This document shows, one piece after another, positions 9,113 to 18,310 of a DNA stretch of 64,000 bases. The notes beneath the pieces were generated by a model, which saw nothing but the letters and a program-made list of their open reading frames with translations, did not search any database and was not told where the DNA came from. This DNA is from Bdellovibrio sp. SKB1291214 (GTDB lineage: Bacteria; Bdellovibrionota; Bdellovibrionia; Bdellovibrionales; Bdellovibrionaceae), in the NCBI RefSeq assembly GCF_002209355.2, contig NZ_CP106855.1, positions 2,666,001-2,730,000 of the forward strand, read 5' to 3'. How positions within the stretch are numbered: position 1 is the stretch's first letter; the number at the start of each line of letters is the position of its first letter. The position numbers and the translations under genes were made by a program.

Positions 9113-10660
9113 TTACTGTAGTTGTTCGATGATTTTCTCTGCGATCTTGATGCCGTCGCAAGCGGCAGACGTAATCCCGCCCGCATAACCAGCGCCTTCG
9201 CCTGCGGGGTATAAACCTGCGTGAGTGATGGACTGGAGGGTTTCGTTATCGCGAGTCACACGTACTGGGCAGCTCGTTCTAGATTCAATTCCGTAAAGCT
9301 GAGCGTTCTCAACAACAAAGCCCTTCATGTTGCGATTAAACTTATTCAAACCCTCTTGAATACGTTTCGTCATATGGGAAGGTAAAATTTCATCCAAACG
9401 AATGTTGATCGCACCGGAAGGTGACGAACCCGGACGCAGATCGCGAGGTCCTTTTTTAGAATGAGTTCCACCCAAGAAATCCAAAAGATTTTGCGCCGGC
9501 AATTCCTTAGTTCCACCCGCCGCGCGAACGGATTTCAAAGCTTGAGTTTCAAGCTGACGGCGAAGCTTCATTCCGCCAAAGACGTCATTGCCGAATAATT
9601 TATTGTGATCGATAGAAACAACAATCGCCGCATTCGCAAACGGCGAGTTGCGATTGTAGTTACTCATCCCGTTACAAACGATACCGTCCTCTTCAGTTCC
9701 TGCAGATAACACATATCCACCTGGGCACATACAGAATGAATAAACACCGATACCGGTTTTATCATCATGATCAGCCAGTTTATAGTTTGCAGCTCCTAAT
9801 TTTGGATGTTCTGAAAACTGACGATATTGGATTTTATTAATATCAGCCTGGGAGTGTTCAATTCGCAGACCCATCGCAAAGGACTTACCATCCAGATGAA
9901 CGCCAATGTCGTTCAAGTGATTGATCATGTCTTCCGCTGAATGGCCCGTCGCTAAGATCACATGGGGAGATCTAAATTCAGTGCCATGTTCAGTGCGCAC
10001 TCCGACAGTTTGTTTTCCTTCCATCAAAATCTCAGTCACTTGAGTATTGAAATGGATTTCGCAGCCATTGGCTTTTAAGAATTCACGAAGCTTAGGAATC
10101 ACACGACGGATACGATCTGAACCGACGTGTGGATTTGACAACCATTGAATTTCCGCGGGGGCACCGAATCGGACCAAGCGATTCATCACGTAAGGAATAT
10201 GCGGAGATTTAATACGAGTGATAAGTTTTCCGTCTGAATATAAACCCGCGCCACCTTCGCCGTAACAGACGTTATTGCGAGTGTCGAGCTTACCATGACG
10301 CCAGTACTGATTGATGCCCTTCATGCGAGCGCCGGAATCAGAACCACGTTCAAATAATACGCAAGGAACTCCACGCTCCACAAATCGCAAAGCTGCAAAC
10401 AATCCCGCGGGACCTGTGCCGACGATTAAAGGCTTTTCTTTGGGAGTCGCGATTTTTTCTAAATTGAATTCGGGAATATTCAGAGTTTCGCCTTTTTCAG
10501 CGACCTCGATCGAATATACAAAGTGGGGAGAGTGAGCGCGTCTGGCATCAACGCTTTGTCGGAGAATGCGGTACGGTCCGTGCTCGGGAACCATCCATTG
10601 AAGTTTTTCTTCAAGGTCCTGATCAATAGGAATCTCGATATTATTAAATATCTTTGCCAT
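9113..10660 (-). CDS. FAD-dependent dehydrogenase, COG2509-like
   Basis: 515 aa. The dinucleotide-binding motif is GTGPAGLFAALRF at residues 81-93, after an N-terminal domain of about 75 residues that is typical of this flavoprotein group. Later FAD-contact motifs are ILATGHSAEDM and, near the C-terminus, GLYPAGEGAGYAGGI. A MCPGGYVLSA loop with cysteine is also typical. The family is widespread, but its substrate is not established; a general oxidoreductase call is all the sequence supports. It is divergent from the phosphatidylserine decarboxylase gene (146-bp gap), so the two promoters share that interval. Confidence 0.85.
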   Translation of the reverse strand: MAKIFNNIEIPIDQDLEEKLQWMVPEHGPYRILRQSVDARRAHSPHFVYSIEVAEKGETLNIPEFNLEKIATPKEKPLIVGTGPAGLFAALRFVERGVPCVLFERGSDSGARMKGINQYWRHGKLDTRNNVCYGEGGAGLYSDGKLITRIKSPHIPYVMNRLVRFGAPAEIQWLSNPHVGSDRIRRVIPKLREFLKANGCEIHFNTQVTEILMEGKQTVGVRTEHGTEFRSPHVILATGHSAEDMINHLNDIGVHLDGKSFAMGLRIEHSQADINKIQYRQFSEHPKLGAANYKLADHDDKTGIGVYSFCMCPGGYVLSAGTEEDGIVCNGMSNYNRNSPFANAAIVVSIDHNKLFGNDVFGGMKLRRQLETQALKSVRAAGGTKELPAQNLLDFLGGTHSKKGPRDLRPGSSPSGAINIRLDEILPSHMTKRIQEGLNKFNRNMKGFVVENAQLYGIESRTSCPVRVTRDNETLQSITHAGLYPAGEGAGYAGGITSAACDGIKIAEKIIEQLQ

Positions 10661-10806
10661 CTTTTACCTCGCGGGCACCTGTTAAGCGCCAAACTTGGCG
10701 GTTTTAAAAATCTTAAAACGCGCCTAGGTGAACATTTTGTTTCAAAGCTTATACCAGAGGTCCCGAGTCGTGACAAAGGGGCTATCTTCGGTTAGATAAT
10801 TTATAT

Positions 10807-11634
10807 ATGTCAGCAATCACTCGTATTTTACCTAAAAGAAGCCTTAGCCGATTCGTCGGCAAACTTATGCATTTTAAAGGGCCTAAAATGTGGGCACGTA
10901 TCTCCGTTAAGGGATTCGCCTGGTGGTACAACATCGCCCTTCACGAAGCCGATAAAGCTTATAACGAATACCCCAGCATTGGGGAGTTCTTTATTCGCAA
11001 ATTAAAGCCAGGTCTTCGACCGATTGGCTCGGCGTGGGCTGTCCATCCCGCTGACAGCGTGATCACCCAGGCGCAAACGATTGAGAAGGGTACTTTGATT
11101 CAGGCAAAAGGTCACACCTATGAACTGAAAGAGTTCACGATGGACCCTGACGCCTATAAAAAATGGGATGGTGGGTTTTTTATGACTTATTATCTTTGCC
11201 CTACGGACTACCACCGGGTGCACTCTCCCGTGGACGGTGGCATTAGCGATGTTCGTTATATGCCCGGCGAGCTCTGGCCCGTCAACGAATGGTCCACAAC
11301 CAACGTTAAAGACTTATTCTCCATCAACGAGCGTGTTTTGGTCGAAATCCAAACCGATATGGGTCCCGTGGGAGTTGTCTTTGTGGGAGCCACGAACGTC
11401 GGTCACATCGTTCTTAGTTTCGATGAAACTATCCGCGGAAATCAGGCGGGTGTTCCAGAGTATCAACACAAAAAATACTCTCCCGCATTGACGGTCAAAC
11501 GCGGTGACGAACTGGGAATGTTCCGAATGGGGTCAACGATTGTGATGTTGTATCCACCTTCGTTTCAGCAGAAATTCTCCCATAATTTAGATCTGGGACC
11601 TTCTGTGAAAGTAAATGCTTCGTTGATTAAATAA
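10807..11634 (+). CDS. psd: Phosphatidylserine decarboxylase proenzyme
   Basis: It converts phosphatidylserine to phosphatidylethanolamine at the inner membrane. The 275-aa proenzyme is expected to self-cleave at the MGST motif (Gly242-Ser243), where Ser243 becomes the pyruvoyl group. The other members of the Asp-His-Ser set are visible: Asp in HPADSVI, and His in DYHRVHSPVDG. FFIRKLKPGLRP is the typical early block. A terminator follows directly, and the gene appears to be a single unit. Its presence fits a PE-rich membrane and complements pgsA at 47.4 kb. Confidence 0.95.
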   Translation: MSAITRILPKRSLSRFVGKLMHFKGPKMWARISVKGFAWWYNIALHEADKAYNEYPSIGEFFIRKLKPGLRPIGSAWAVHPADSVITQAQTIEKGTLIQAKGHTYELKEFTMDPDAYKKWDGGFFMTYYLCPTDYHRVHSPVDGGISDVRYMPGELWPVNEWSTTNVKDLFSINERVLVEIQTDMGPVGVVFVGATNVGHIVLSFDETIRGNQAGVPEYQHKKYSPALTVKRGDELGMFRMGSTIVMLYPPSFQQKFSHNLDLGPSVKVNASLIK

Positions 11635-11640
11635 AAATAA

Positions 11641-11666
11641 AGGACTCGCACAGAGTCCTTTTTTTT
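11641..11666 (+). terminator. Terminator of psd
   Basis: Stem AGGACTC / GAGTCCT with loop GCACA, then T8. It lies 6 bp after the psd stop. Confidence 0.88.
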
Positions 11667-11682
11667 ACGAAAGCCCCTCGGC

Positions 11683-12774
11683 CTAAAAGCGGGAGCCAAA
11701 ATACAGACCAGCCGCTTGCGAGAAGAACGACATATCCATTGTTTTTAAATCCACGTTAACTGGTTGAGTGTGCCCGATGATGCTCATATACCAAGGGCCC
11801 CAGTCGTAGCCGATTGCCATCTTTGCTTGAATCCACCAGGTGTATTTTAAATTATCCCAGCGAGTGGTGGTCGTTTCATAAACTTGTTTTTGCGGGCCCG
11901 CCTGTGCGCTCCCGAATACTGCAATATAAAATCTTGTCCACTGCCACACGTAAGAAGACCCAAGACCCGCGGCCATGCTTTGATACTTTCCTTTAACCAA
12001 AGTTGCGTCTTCACCGTAATCAGCAGGAGTGCTTTGCGGAAGAAAGGGCTCGGGATTTTCTATTTCGACTTGGGAAAGACTCATTAAGGCATAAAACGCG
12101 ATACCATCCACCGAAGGTTTTCTCCAGTTAGGACCAAAAGCTTCTAAAGCACTTACACCATAGTAAGCCCATTCAAACTGAGCTTGTAGCATCGAAATTT
12201 TAAGGTCCGGTAATGAGTACTCATCAGTTGTGATAAAGCCGTCATTGTTCGCATCAGAAGTAGGGCTTTGATTGAATCCCTTGTAGCGTTGATAGATGAA
12301 TTCAGCACCCAAGCGTCCACTGAAGTAACGAAGTTGGTAATCCTCGGCTGACGTCGCTACTTTATCGGCCTTGGCTGCGCCATAAGCAACGTTAGCCTCC
12401 AACGAAACACCTAAAGGACGATTGGAATAACCAAGGGCATAACCAGGGGGAGTGTTCGGATCAAGAGCGACGTTGTGATTGTTACCTGCACCCGAAGTCG
12501 TAGCCTTGAGAGTTTTTAACAGCATACCCACTTGGAGGGAGTTTTCATATTCTGATTTAATCGCTTTTTTCGTCGCCTCGGAAGTCGTAACCGGGGGAAC
12601 TGCTGTCTGTGGTGGTGGGGGAGAAGTTTTCGATGGAGTGAGTACCGGTTGCGAGGTGATCGTGACCGGTGTTTTTCCGTTACGTTTTGCAGGTGTGTTC
12701 GGCGCCGCCGACACCCCGTTGCTCAAAACTAAAAGGCTGATTAGTATCGATCCTTTTAAAAACAAAAAACTCAC
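11683..12774 (-). CDS. Secreted/outer-membrane protein, family not recognised
   Basis: 363 aa with a signal peptide (hydrophobic run, NGVSAA) followed by a low-complexity Pro/Thr/Ser stretch (residues 25-65). The remainder alternates aromatic-rich amphipathic strands (YFSGRLGAEFIYQRYKG, WYMSIIGHTQPV) and ends in ...GLYFGSRF, a C-terminal Phe as in many outer-membrane barrels. A DANNDGFITTDE segment near residue 180 resembles an EF-hand-type Ca2+ loop and may bind calcium. Initiation is at GTG 12774 or, with better GGAG spacing, TTG 12765. A membrane-barrel role is inference. Confidence 0.6.
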   Translation of the reverse strand: MSFLFLKGSILISLLVLSNGVSAAPNTPAKRNGKTPVTITSQPVLTPSKTSPPPPQTAVPPVTTSEATKKAIKSEYENSLQVGMLLKTLKATTSGAGNNHNVALDPNTPPGYALGYSNRPLGVSLEANVAYGAAKADKVATSAEDYQLRYFSGRLGAEFIYQRYKGFNQSPTSDANNDGFITTDEYSLPDLKISMLQAQFEWAYYGVSALEAFGPNWRKPSVDGIAFYALMSLSQVEIENPEPFLPQSTPADYGEDATLVKGKYQSMAAGLGSSYVWQWTRFYIAVFGSAQAGPQKQVYETTTTRWDNLKYTWWIQAKMAIGYDWGPWYMSIIGHTQPVNVDLKTMDMSFFSQAAGLYFGSRF

Positions 12775-12856
12775 TCCATCTGAGTCCTTATCTTACAAGG
12801 TCTATGGAGTGAGTTTAAAGTCTAAAACTGTCAAACGACGCAGTCTGGACCCGTCT

Positions 12857-13216
12857 TTATGCTGGGTACGCGCACTCTGTCGCCGGAGTCTCCGCTACCG
12901 ACACGCGAGTGAGTATCGGTAAAACTTTTTTTGCATGATTAAAGATCCATTTTGCCAGGAGTTCAGAGGTGGGATTTTCAAGGCCCGGCACCTCATTCAA
13001 AACCCGGTGATCAATCTGTTCCAACAGGGGTTTCATAGCGGCTTGAATGTCGTTGTAGTCGATCACCCATCCAATTTTTTCATCAAGAGGGCCCACTAAA
13101 GTCAGCACGATTTTAAAGCTGTGGCCGTGCATACGCGAGCACGGGTGGCTTGCTGGCAAATGGGGCAGGAAACGGGCGGATTCAATTTGAAAATGCTGCT
13201 TCAGTTCGAATTTCAT
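12857..13216 (-). CDS. queD: 6-carboxy-5,6,7,8-tetrahydropterin synthase (QueD)
   Basis: 119 aa, the canonical QueD length. It converts dihydroneopterin triphosphate to 6-carboxytetrahydropterin for queuosine and other 7-deazapurines. The zinc/catalytic signature CSRMHGH is complete (Cys, then two zinc histidines), with the third zinc histidine in the N-terminal block FLPHLPASHP. A VAETPATECAYPA tail carries the pterin-anchoring Glu. The start at 13216 is preferred because homologues begin MxFEL; an in-frame ATG at 13282 would overlap the divergent neighbour. The divergent paralogue starts only 28 bp away. The other que genes are not in this window. Confidence 0.88.
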   Translation of the reverse strand: MKFELKQHFQIESARFLPHLPASHPCSRMHGHSFKIVLTLVGPLDEKIGWVIDYNDIQAAMKPLLEQIDHRVLNEVPGLENPTSELLAKWIFNHAKKVLPILTRVSVAETPATECAYPA

Positions 13217-13244
13217 GCTATGGATATAACCATTAGGGAGACAT

Positions 13245-13727
13245 ATGTCCACGACCTTGCATTTGGCTAAGCAAAATTTCAAATTTTCAGCGGCGCACTT
13301 TCTGATCTTTGATGAAAAGCACGCGGAAAAGCTTCATGGCCACAATTATCAAGTGAAGGTGGATATTAAAGCCCCAGCAGACGATACTCAGCACGCTGAT
13401 GGCTATTTCATGGATTTCAATGTCTTTAAAAAATACATCAAGGCGGCCTTAGATCGCTGGGATGAAATCGTGCTTTTGCCGGAAAAACATCCAGACATGA
13501 AATTCAAAAGCACCGAGAAATCCCTCGAAGTCACATTCCGTGACCGCTTCTATGTATTCCCCCTGTCCGAAGTGATTCTGTTGCCAGTGACGAACACAAG
13601 CGTCGAAAACTTGTCGCGTTTATTGGCTGAGGATTTTTATCGGGAATTTAAAAAGTACGGGGTTCAGTCAATCACGGTGACAGTCGAAGAAACCACTGCT
13701 CAGGGTGCCTCCACGACGATTCCCTAG
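13245..13727 (+). CDS. PTPS/QueD-family paralogue lacking the QueD cysteine
   Basis: 160 aa, a pyruvoyl-tetrahydropterin-synthase fold. FSAAHFLIF holds the first zinc His and LHGHNYQVKVDI the HGH pair. The residue four before HGH, Cys in QueD, is Ala here (HAEKLHGH), so QueD chemistry by that cysteine is unlikely. An insertion around residues 75-105 makes it longer than its neighbour. It may be a PTPS-III-like or other pterin enzyme. AGGGAG five bases upstream of the ATG fixes the start. Its 3' end overlaps the convergent gene by 4 bp. Confidence 0.78.
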   Translation: MSTTLHLAKQNFKFSAAHFLIFDEKHAEKLHGHNYQVKVDIKAPADDTQHADGYFMDFNVFKKYIKAALDRWDEIVLLPEKHPDMKFKSTEKSLEVTFRDRFYVFPLSEVILLPVTNTSVENLSRLLAEDFYREFKKYGVQSITVTVEETTAQGASTTIP

Positions 13728-14782
13728 GGATTTAAAACACCGGTACTTACTTCTGAAGGCGTCAGTTCGCGCACTACGCGGTAACGCCAAAAACAGATAC
13801 GACCGCCTTCGTTGATTTTTTGTTGCAGGCGTTCCTCGACCAGATCAGGATTTCCATCGCAATCGATGTGGGCAAAATCACCGAAAGCATCCACGTCTGT
13901 CACGTTCCAGGAATAAGGCGCTTTGTCTCGCGCTTGAAAGTTGCGGTTGATGCCTGGGCCTGTGTTCAATGCAATTCGCGCGACAACGATTTTTTCCAAC
14001 TCGGGACGACGTATCTGTTCCCGTGCTGTCGCAATTGTTTCTGCGTCATCCAGGGCAATCACGAAGGATCCGTTTTCACTGGGTGTTTTTGTCGAGATCA
14101 GAAAATACTTTTTGGAAATATCTGCAGGCAGTCTGACGGGATTCATCACAAGGGGAGGGCTTTGTTTTTCCTCATCCCCATAGATGATTTCTGAATGGAA
14201 CCTTTGAAAAGATGATGCTTCAATGCGTGCTACTAAACGATTCAAGTTCCACTTTAAGTTCTGCGTCTCGTAGTGTTTTGTGAAGTGCAGAGTCTTTTCT
14301 TCGATCAGCAGTCCACTCAAATCAAAGGCCTTTAAGGTGACCTCGCTAGAGTTCATGTAAAGGTTTAATACCGATAGCTTCACCGAGGATAACCCCATTG
14401 GAAGATAATGTGTTACTTGAGGTGAAGTGGTCGAGCTTAATAAAAGCTTTTGTGAATCACAAGTTGCAGTAAAGCGAAGAGCGTTAGCACTTCCAGCTTT
14501 CAGCGAAAAGCCCCGCTTATCGGAAAGGAAGTCTGTGCCGGCAACTTTCATTTCTGATTTGCCGTCGAGTTCTTGATAGCCTTCTTTAATCGCACCATTT
14601 TCGTGAACTTGAGTCCACCATTTTTCAGATTCTGCAGATTTATTCTGAACAAAGACAGTCAAAGCTTTGGGATCGCAGAATCCTGGGGCGTAAAATACCT
14701 CCGCAGCGTCTGCTTTCGAGCACGCGATGGAGGCAGATAAAACAAGGCCCGCAACAAAGGTGGTTTTTACTTTTTTATGCAT
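13724..14782 (-). CDS. Secreted protein of unknown family
   Basis: 352 aa. The basic N-terminus MHKKVKT and hydrophobic core end in CSKADA-AEV, so signal peptidase I cleavage after ADA is likely. A weak lipobox-like SIAC precedes it, so a lipoprotein is an alternative. The rest is beta-rich, with no motif I recognise. Near the C-terminus two cysteines (HIDCDGN and RICFWRY) could form a disulfide. The stop overlaps the convergent PTPS paralogue. No operon partner is on the same strand. Confidence 0.6.
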   Translation of the reverse strand: MHKKVKTTFVAGLVLSASIACSKADAAEVFYAPGFCDPKALTVFVQNKSAESEKWWTQVHENGAIKEGYQELDGKSEMKVAGTDFLSDKRGFSLKAGSANALRFTATCDSQKLLLSSTTSPQVTHYLPMGLSSVKLSVLNLYMNSSEVTLKAFDLSGLLIEEKTLHFTKHYETQNLKWNLNRLVARIEASSFQRFHSEIIYGDEEKQSPPLVMNPVRLPADISKKYFLISTKTPSENGSFVIALDDAETIATAREQIRRPELEKIVVARIALNTGPGINRNFQARDKAPYSWNVTDVDAFGDFAHIDCDGNPDLVEERLQQKINEGGRICFWRYRVVRELTPSEVSTGVLNP

Positions 14783-14887
14783 CTAGTTTCAGATCGGTGA
14801 GAGGGGGATGAACTTAATCTAAGCCCCTAAAATCACGACCATTGTCTTCGATTTGTCCTCACTTTTAGGCTGAGATCGAGGGGCGCG

Positions 14888-14959
14888 ATGAAATTCATTA
14901 TCAACTGGTTTTCAACGGCTGGACCCGGGGGTAAAGAACTTCACTTTGCGGGGGGATGA
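14888..14959 (+). CDS. Possible 23-codon leader ORF upstream of feoA
   Basis: A short frame (MKFIINWFST...) with GAGGGG six bases before its ATG ends 36 bp upstream of feoA. It could be a leader peptide or chance. I see no Fur-box-like palindrome in the 212-bp gap upstream of feoA. Confidence 0.2.
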   Translation: MKFIINWFSTAGPGGKELHFAGG

Positions 14960-14995
14960 TCTTAACTAGTAATTCGCGCAGTTTCAGAGGGAAAA

Positions 14996-15226
14996 ATGAC
15001 TTTGTTAGACACCAAAATAAAGCCTGGTCAGACAGTGGAAATCCTGAAAATCGCAGGGGAGCATCTCTTGCGTGAACGTCTTCATGAGATGGGACTGCGT
15101 GCAGGCATGGAGCTAACAATTCTGGGAAGAGCTCCCTTCGGCGGGCCTCTTTTAGTTCGCTTTAAAACAAGCTTCCTGGCTTTGCGTAATGAGGAGGCGG
15201 CATGTGCCCAAGTGACGTTGAAATAG
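14996..15226 (+). CDS. feoA: Ferrous iron transport protein A
   Basis: 76 aa, a cytoplasmic SH3-like FeoA domain. It has the signature ERLHEMGLRAGMELTILGRAPFGGP, in which the MGL-x-G turn and the PFGGP loop are diagnostic. FeoA is an accessory subunit of the FeoB Fe(II) transporter. AGAGGGAAAA precedes the ATG. The last 25 bp overlap feoB, and the feoB ribosome site (GAGGAGG) lies inside feoA, so translation is coupled. Confidence 0.92.
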   Translation: MTLLDTKIKPGQTVEILKIAGEHLLRERLHEMGLRAGMELTILGRAPFGGPLLVRFKTSFLALRNEEAACAQVTLK

Positions 15227-17136
15227 TAAACGTTGCAGCCGCTGGCAATGAAGAGCGTGTGATCGCTCTTGTCGGCGCTCCCAACTCTGGAAAAACAACT
15301 CTTTATAACTGGTTGACGGGTTCTCGGTTTAAAACTGTGAACTATCCAGGTGCGACTGTTGAATACTCTTTAGGGAGATTAGCTCCTCATTTGGGAACTG
15401 GAATCCAGGCGATGGATACACCAGGGACCTACAGTCTTCATCCCAAAAGTGCTGACGAAGTCGTTACCATCAAATCTATTTATGAAAATCCTGAATTTGG
15501 AGAAGCCACGGGTATTGTAGTCGTGATCGACGGAACTCAGTTGTCGCGTCACTTGCAACTTGCTTTGCAAGTGAAAGAAACTGGTTTTCCAATGATCGTG
15601 GTTATCACCATGGCCGATCTTTTGCGCCGTGAAGGTATCGAAATCGACATGGATTACTTGCGTAAAACTTTAAATTGCCCTGTGGTGCAATTTGATGGGT
15701 TGCTTGCTGGGGGCTTGCTTGAGATCGTGGCTGAAGCGCAGAAAATTCCTTTGGATTCATTTCCAAAGCGCCCCCGCGTTTGGGATTTTGATGAGTTGGA
15801 TTTAAAAATGAAAGAGTGCGATCGCATTGCAAAGGAAGCACTTTCTCATAAAACCGATCATCCTGAAGTTCGTTTGAAAAAGATCGTAGCAACGACTGAA
15901 AAAATCGACCGCCTGCTATTACATCCGATACTTGGGCTGGTGATGTTCCTAGTGATTATGGGGGCTTTGTTTTCTTCGATCTTCTGGTTGGCAGCTCCAT
16001 TCATGGATTATGTCGATCAAGGTTTTAGTTTCCTGAATAAAGTGGTGGGTGATTTAGGACCTGGCACTTTGTGGGCAGATTTCTTGGCAAACGGTGTCGT
16101 ATCAAGTTTTGGTGCGGTTTTGGTTTTTGTTCCGCAAATCTTTATTTTATTTTTTGGTATAGGACTACTTGAAAGCTCGGGTTACTTGGCTCGGGCAGCG
16201 ACGTTGATCGATCGTCCCTTTTCCGCACTGGGAATGAGCGGTCGTTCTTTTGTTCCGATCTTATCAGGGTTTGCATGTGCAGTTCCTGCGATCATCGCGA
16301 CAAGAAATATCTCTTCAAGTCGAGACCGCTGGATCACATCTTTCGTAATCCCACTGATGCAGTGTTCGGCTCGTTTGCCGGTGTACGCTTTGCTTATTGC
16401 GTTCTTGTTCCATGGGGAATCGGCAGTTATGGCAGGGATCGTCTTTGCATCCTTGTATTTAGGTTCGCTATTCGTTGGTGGCTTAGCTGCGGGAATCGTT
16501 AATAAGTTCTTACCTCATAACGACAACTCGTTCTTTATGATGGAGCTTCCGATTTATCGTAAACCTAAGTTGCGCGTTCTGCTTCGTCAGTCTCTGACTC
16601 GCACGATGAACTACGTGAAGCGTGCAGGTCCCATGATCTTTGTCTTTGCTGTGATCATTTGGGTGGGAACAAACTTCCCGAACTACAATATCGAAAATCC
16701 CCACGACAAGCTTGAACAATCCTATGCCGGTCAATTGGGTAAAGTGATTGAGCCTGTGGTGGCTCCGATGGGTGTTGACTGGCGAGTGGGTGTCGGTTTG
16801 ATTTCCGCGTTTGCGGCTCGTGAAGTATTTGTTTCTTCGTTAGCGGTGACGTTTAATATCGCAGACGACAACGAAGATACTCAGCAACAGTCCTTGCTTG
16901 CGCAGATGAGTACCGCTGTAAATCAACACGGGGAGAAGGTCTTCACCATGAGCAGTGTGATAGGTCTTATGATCTTCTTTATGATTGCACTCCAATGTAT
17001 GACCACGGTCGCGATTCAAGCAAAGGAAAGCGGTTCTATCAAAATGGCCCTGGGCCAGCTTGTGGCCTTTAACGTCTTCGCCTATGTTCTAGTGGTGATA
17101 GTTGTTCAAGGACTCCGCGCCCTCGGCGTCTCCTAA
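15202..17136 (+). CDS. feoB: Ferrous iron transporter FeoB
   Basis: 644 aa inner-membrane Fe(II) transporter with an N-terminal G domain. G1 is GAPNSGKT (residues 25-32), the G2 region is NYPGATVEY and G3 is DTPGTYSL. The G4 position reads TMAD (136-139) where most FeoB have NxxD, so the guanine-specifying Asn is replaced by Thr. The membrane part has about eight segments with the Gate motifs LSGFACAVPAI and MQCSARLPVY, each carrying the conserved cysteine. The C-terminus is shorter than E. coli FeoB. The start is set by GAGGAGG six bases upstream of ATG 15202. Confidence 0.94.
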   Translation: MCPSDVEIVNVAAAGNEERVIALVGAPNSGKTTLYNWLTGSRFKTVNYPGATVEYSLGRLAPHLGTGIQAMDTPGTYSLHPKSADEVVTIKSIYENPEFGEATGIVVVIDGTQLSRHLQLALQVKETGFPMIVVITMADLLRREGIEIDMDYLRKTLNCPVVQFDGLLAGGLLEIVAEAQKIPLDSFPKRPRVWDFDELDLKMKECDRIAKEALSHKTDHPEVRLKKIVATTEKIDRLLLHPILGLVMFLVIMGALFSSIFWLAAPFMDYVDQGFSFLNKVVGDLGPGTLWADFLANGVVSSFGAVLVFVPQIFILFFGIGLLESSGYLARAATLIDRPFSALGMSGRSFVPILSGFACAVPAIIATRNISSSRDRWITSFVIPLMQCSARLPVYALLIAFLFHGESAVMAGIVFASLYLGSLFVGGLAAGIVNKFLPHNDNSFFMMELPIYRKPKLRVLLRQSLTRTMNYVKRAGPMIFVFAVIIWVGTNFPNYNIENPHDKLEQSYAGQLGKVIEPVVAPMGVDWRVGVGLISAFAAREVFVSSLAVTFNIADDNEDTQQQSLLAQMSTAVNQHGEKVFTMSSVIGLMIFFMIALQCMTTVAIQAKESGSIKMALGQLVAFNVFAYVLVVIVVQGLRALGVS

Positions 17137-17149
17137 AATCCCACAGCCT

Positions 17150-18301
17150 TTATAGTTTCTGATAAAGCTCTGTGAAATGCTTTAAAGTGTTCGGCCAGTT
17201 GTGATTGTGCAAAGCCCACTCGCGGCCTTTTTCGCCATGTTTGTGGGCTTTCTCGGGATGCTTTAAGTAATAACGAATACATTCCGCCAAGGATTGACCC
17301 GAGCGTGGTTCTGCTAGGATTCCGCGCTCCGTGCCGCCAACTTGCTCAGGTGTGCCACCTGCGTTTGTTCCAATCACCGGCTTTGCCATCATCATGGCAT
17401 CAATGACGCTAAGGGAATAAGTTTCGTTGTAAGAAGCCAAAGTAAAGATATCCAAGGCTTCGATGTAAGGAACATACTCGCGTTGGAAAGGAATCTGATG
17501 CAGATGACCTTTTAAACGATCTGAAGCCGCGCGAGCTTGAACCCATTCATACAAAGCTTGTGATTCGGGTTCATACGTTGTTTCGCCAGAATCATTGTGA
17601 CCTACGATGGTGCGATCGCCGATCACCCAAATCTGTACTTTTTGAATGTCTTCGTCGGAAAGATAATCCAAAGACTCAACCAGTTCGCGAACTCCTTTGC
17701 CCGCATCCACGCGGCACAAAGTTCCAACGACGATTTGTCCAGGCTTCACATCAAACTTCTGGCGAATTTCATCGCGAGCACCGGGAGTTGAGACAAATTT
17801 ATCAGTCTCTCGTCCGTAACGAATCAATTTCAATTTTTCAGGAGCGATGGGAAAATTCTTACGAACGTCTTTTAAAATATCTTCTGAAGAACTGCACAAG
17901 GCATCCACACGTCGGAATAAGGCTTTGTGAACAAAATCCTGCTTGGGCAACGCATTCATATAAAGATTGTAGACATGTTTAATCTCGCCATTAAACCAAC
18001 GAGCCACACACGTCGCCCACATGTCTTTACGGGTGTGAGAATGGAGGTGAGTGATGTTATGAGCTGAGATCGCTTTACGAACTAAAGAAGCTTCTTTTAG
18101 CTTAGAAAGTTTTTTTGCAGAAGTCTCAATCGTGCGAACGCCCGCAGCGTGAAGTTCTTTGGCGATGCGTGAGCCTGCAAAGCACAGCACCCACTGTTCA
18201 ACGCTGGTGTTTTGCAGCTTAATGATCAGCTCTGTGGAGTAAAGCTCCAGTCCGCCCCATGAGTACGAATGAATAACATGCAGAACGCGAACTGGTTTCA
18301 T
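17150..18301 (-). CDS. Glycosyltransferase, GT-B fold (GT4-like)
   Basis: 383 aa. The N-terminal acceptor half begins RVLHVIHSYSWGGLELY, a glycine-rich loop typical of GT4. The donor half carries GTLCRVDAGKGVRELVE, then SYNETYSLSVIDAMMMAKPVIGTNAGGTPEQV, which holds the EX7E-type nucleotide-sugar site. It probably transfers a hexose to a lipid-linked or surface glycan. The ATG follows the aminotransferase stop by 9 bp with AGGAA inside the junction, so the two genes form an operon. This suggests a surface polysaccharide containing an amino-deoxy sugar. Confidence 0.85.
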   Translation of the reverse strand: MKPVRVLHVIHSYSWGGLELYSTELIIKLQNTSVEQWVLCFAGSRIAKELHAAGVRTIETSAKKLSKLKEASLVRKAISAHNITHLHSHTRKDMWATCVARWFNGEIKHVYNLYMNALPKQDFVHKALFRRVDALCSSSEDILKDVRKNFPIAPEKLKLIRYGRETDKFVSTPGARDEIRQKFDVKPGQIVVGTLCRVDAGKGVRELVESLDYLSDEDIQKVQIWVIGDRTIVGHNDSGETTYEPESQALYEWVQARAASDRLKGHLHQIPFQREYVPYIEALDIFTLASYNETYSLSVIDAMMMAKPVIGTNAGGTPEQVGGTERGILAEPRSGQSLAECIRYYLKHPEKAHKHGEKGREWALHNHNWPNTLKHFTELYQKL

Positions 18302-18310
18302 GAGCTATTC

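Noticed and set aside
14783-14995. Fur box upstream of feoA
   Set aside because: No recognisable GATAATGATAATCATTATC-like array is present on either strand; iron control may be indirect or use a diverged site.
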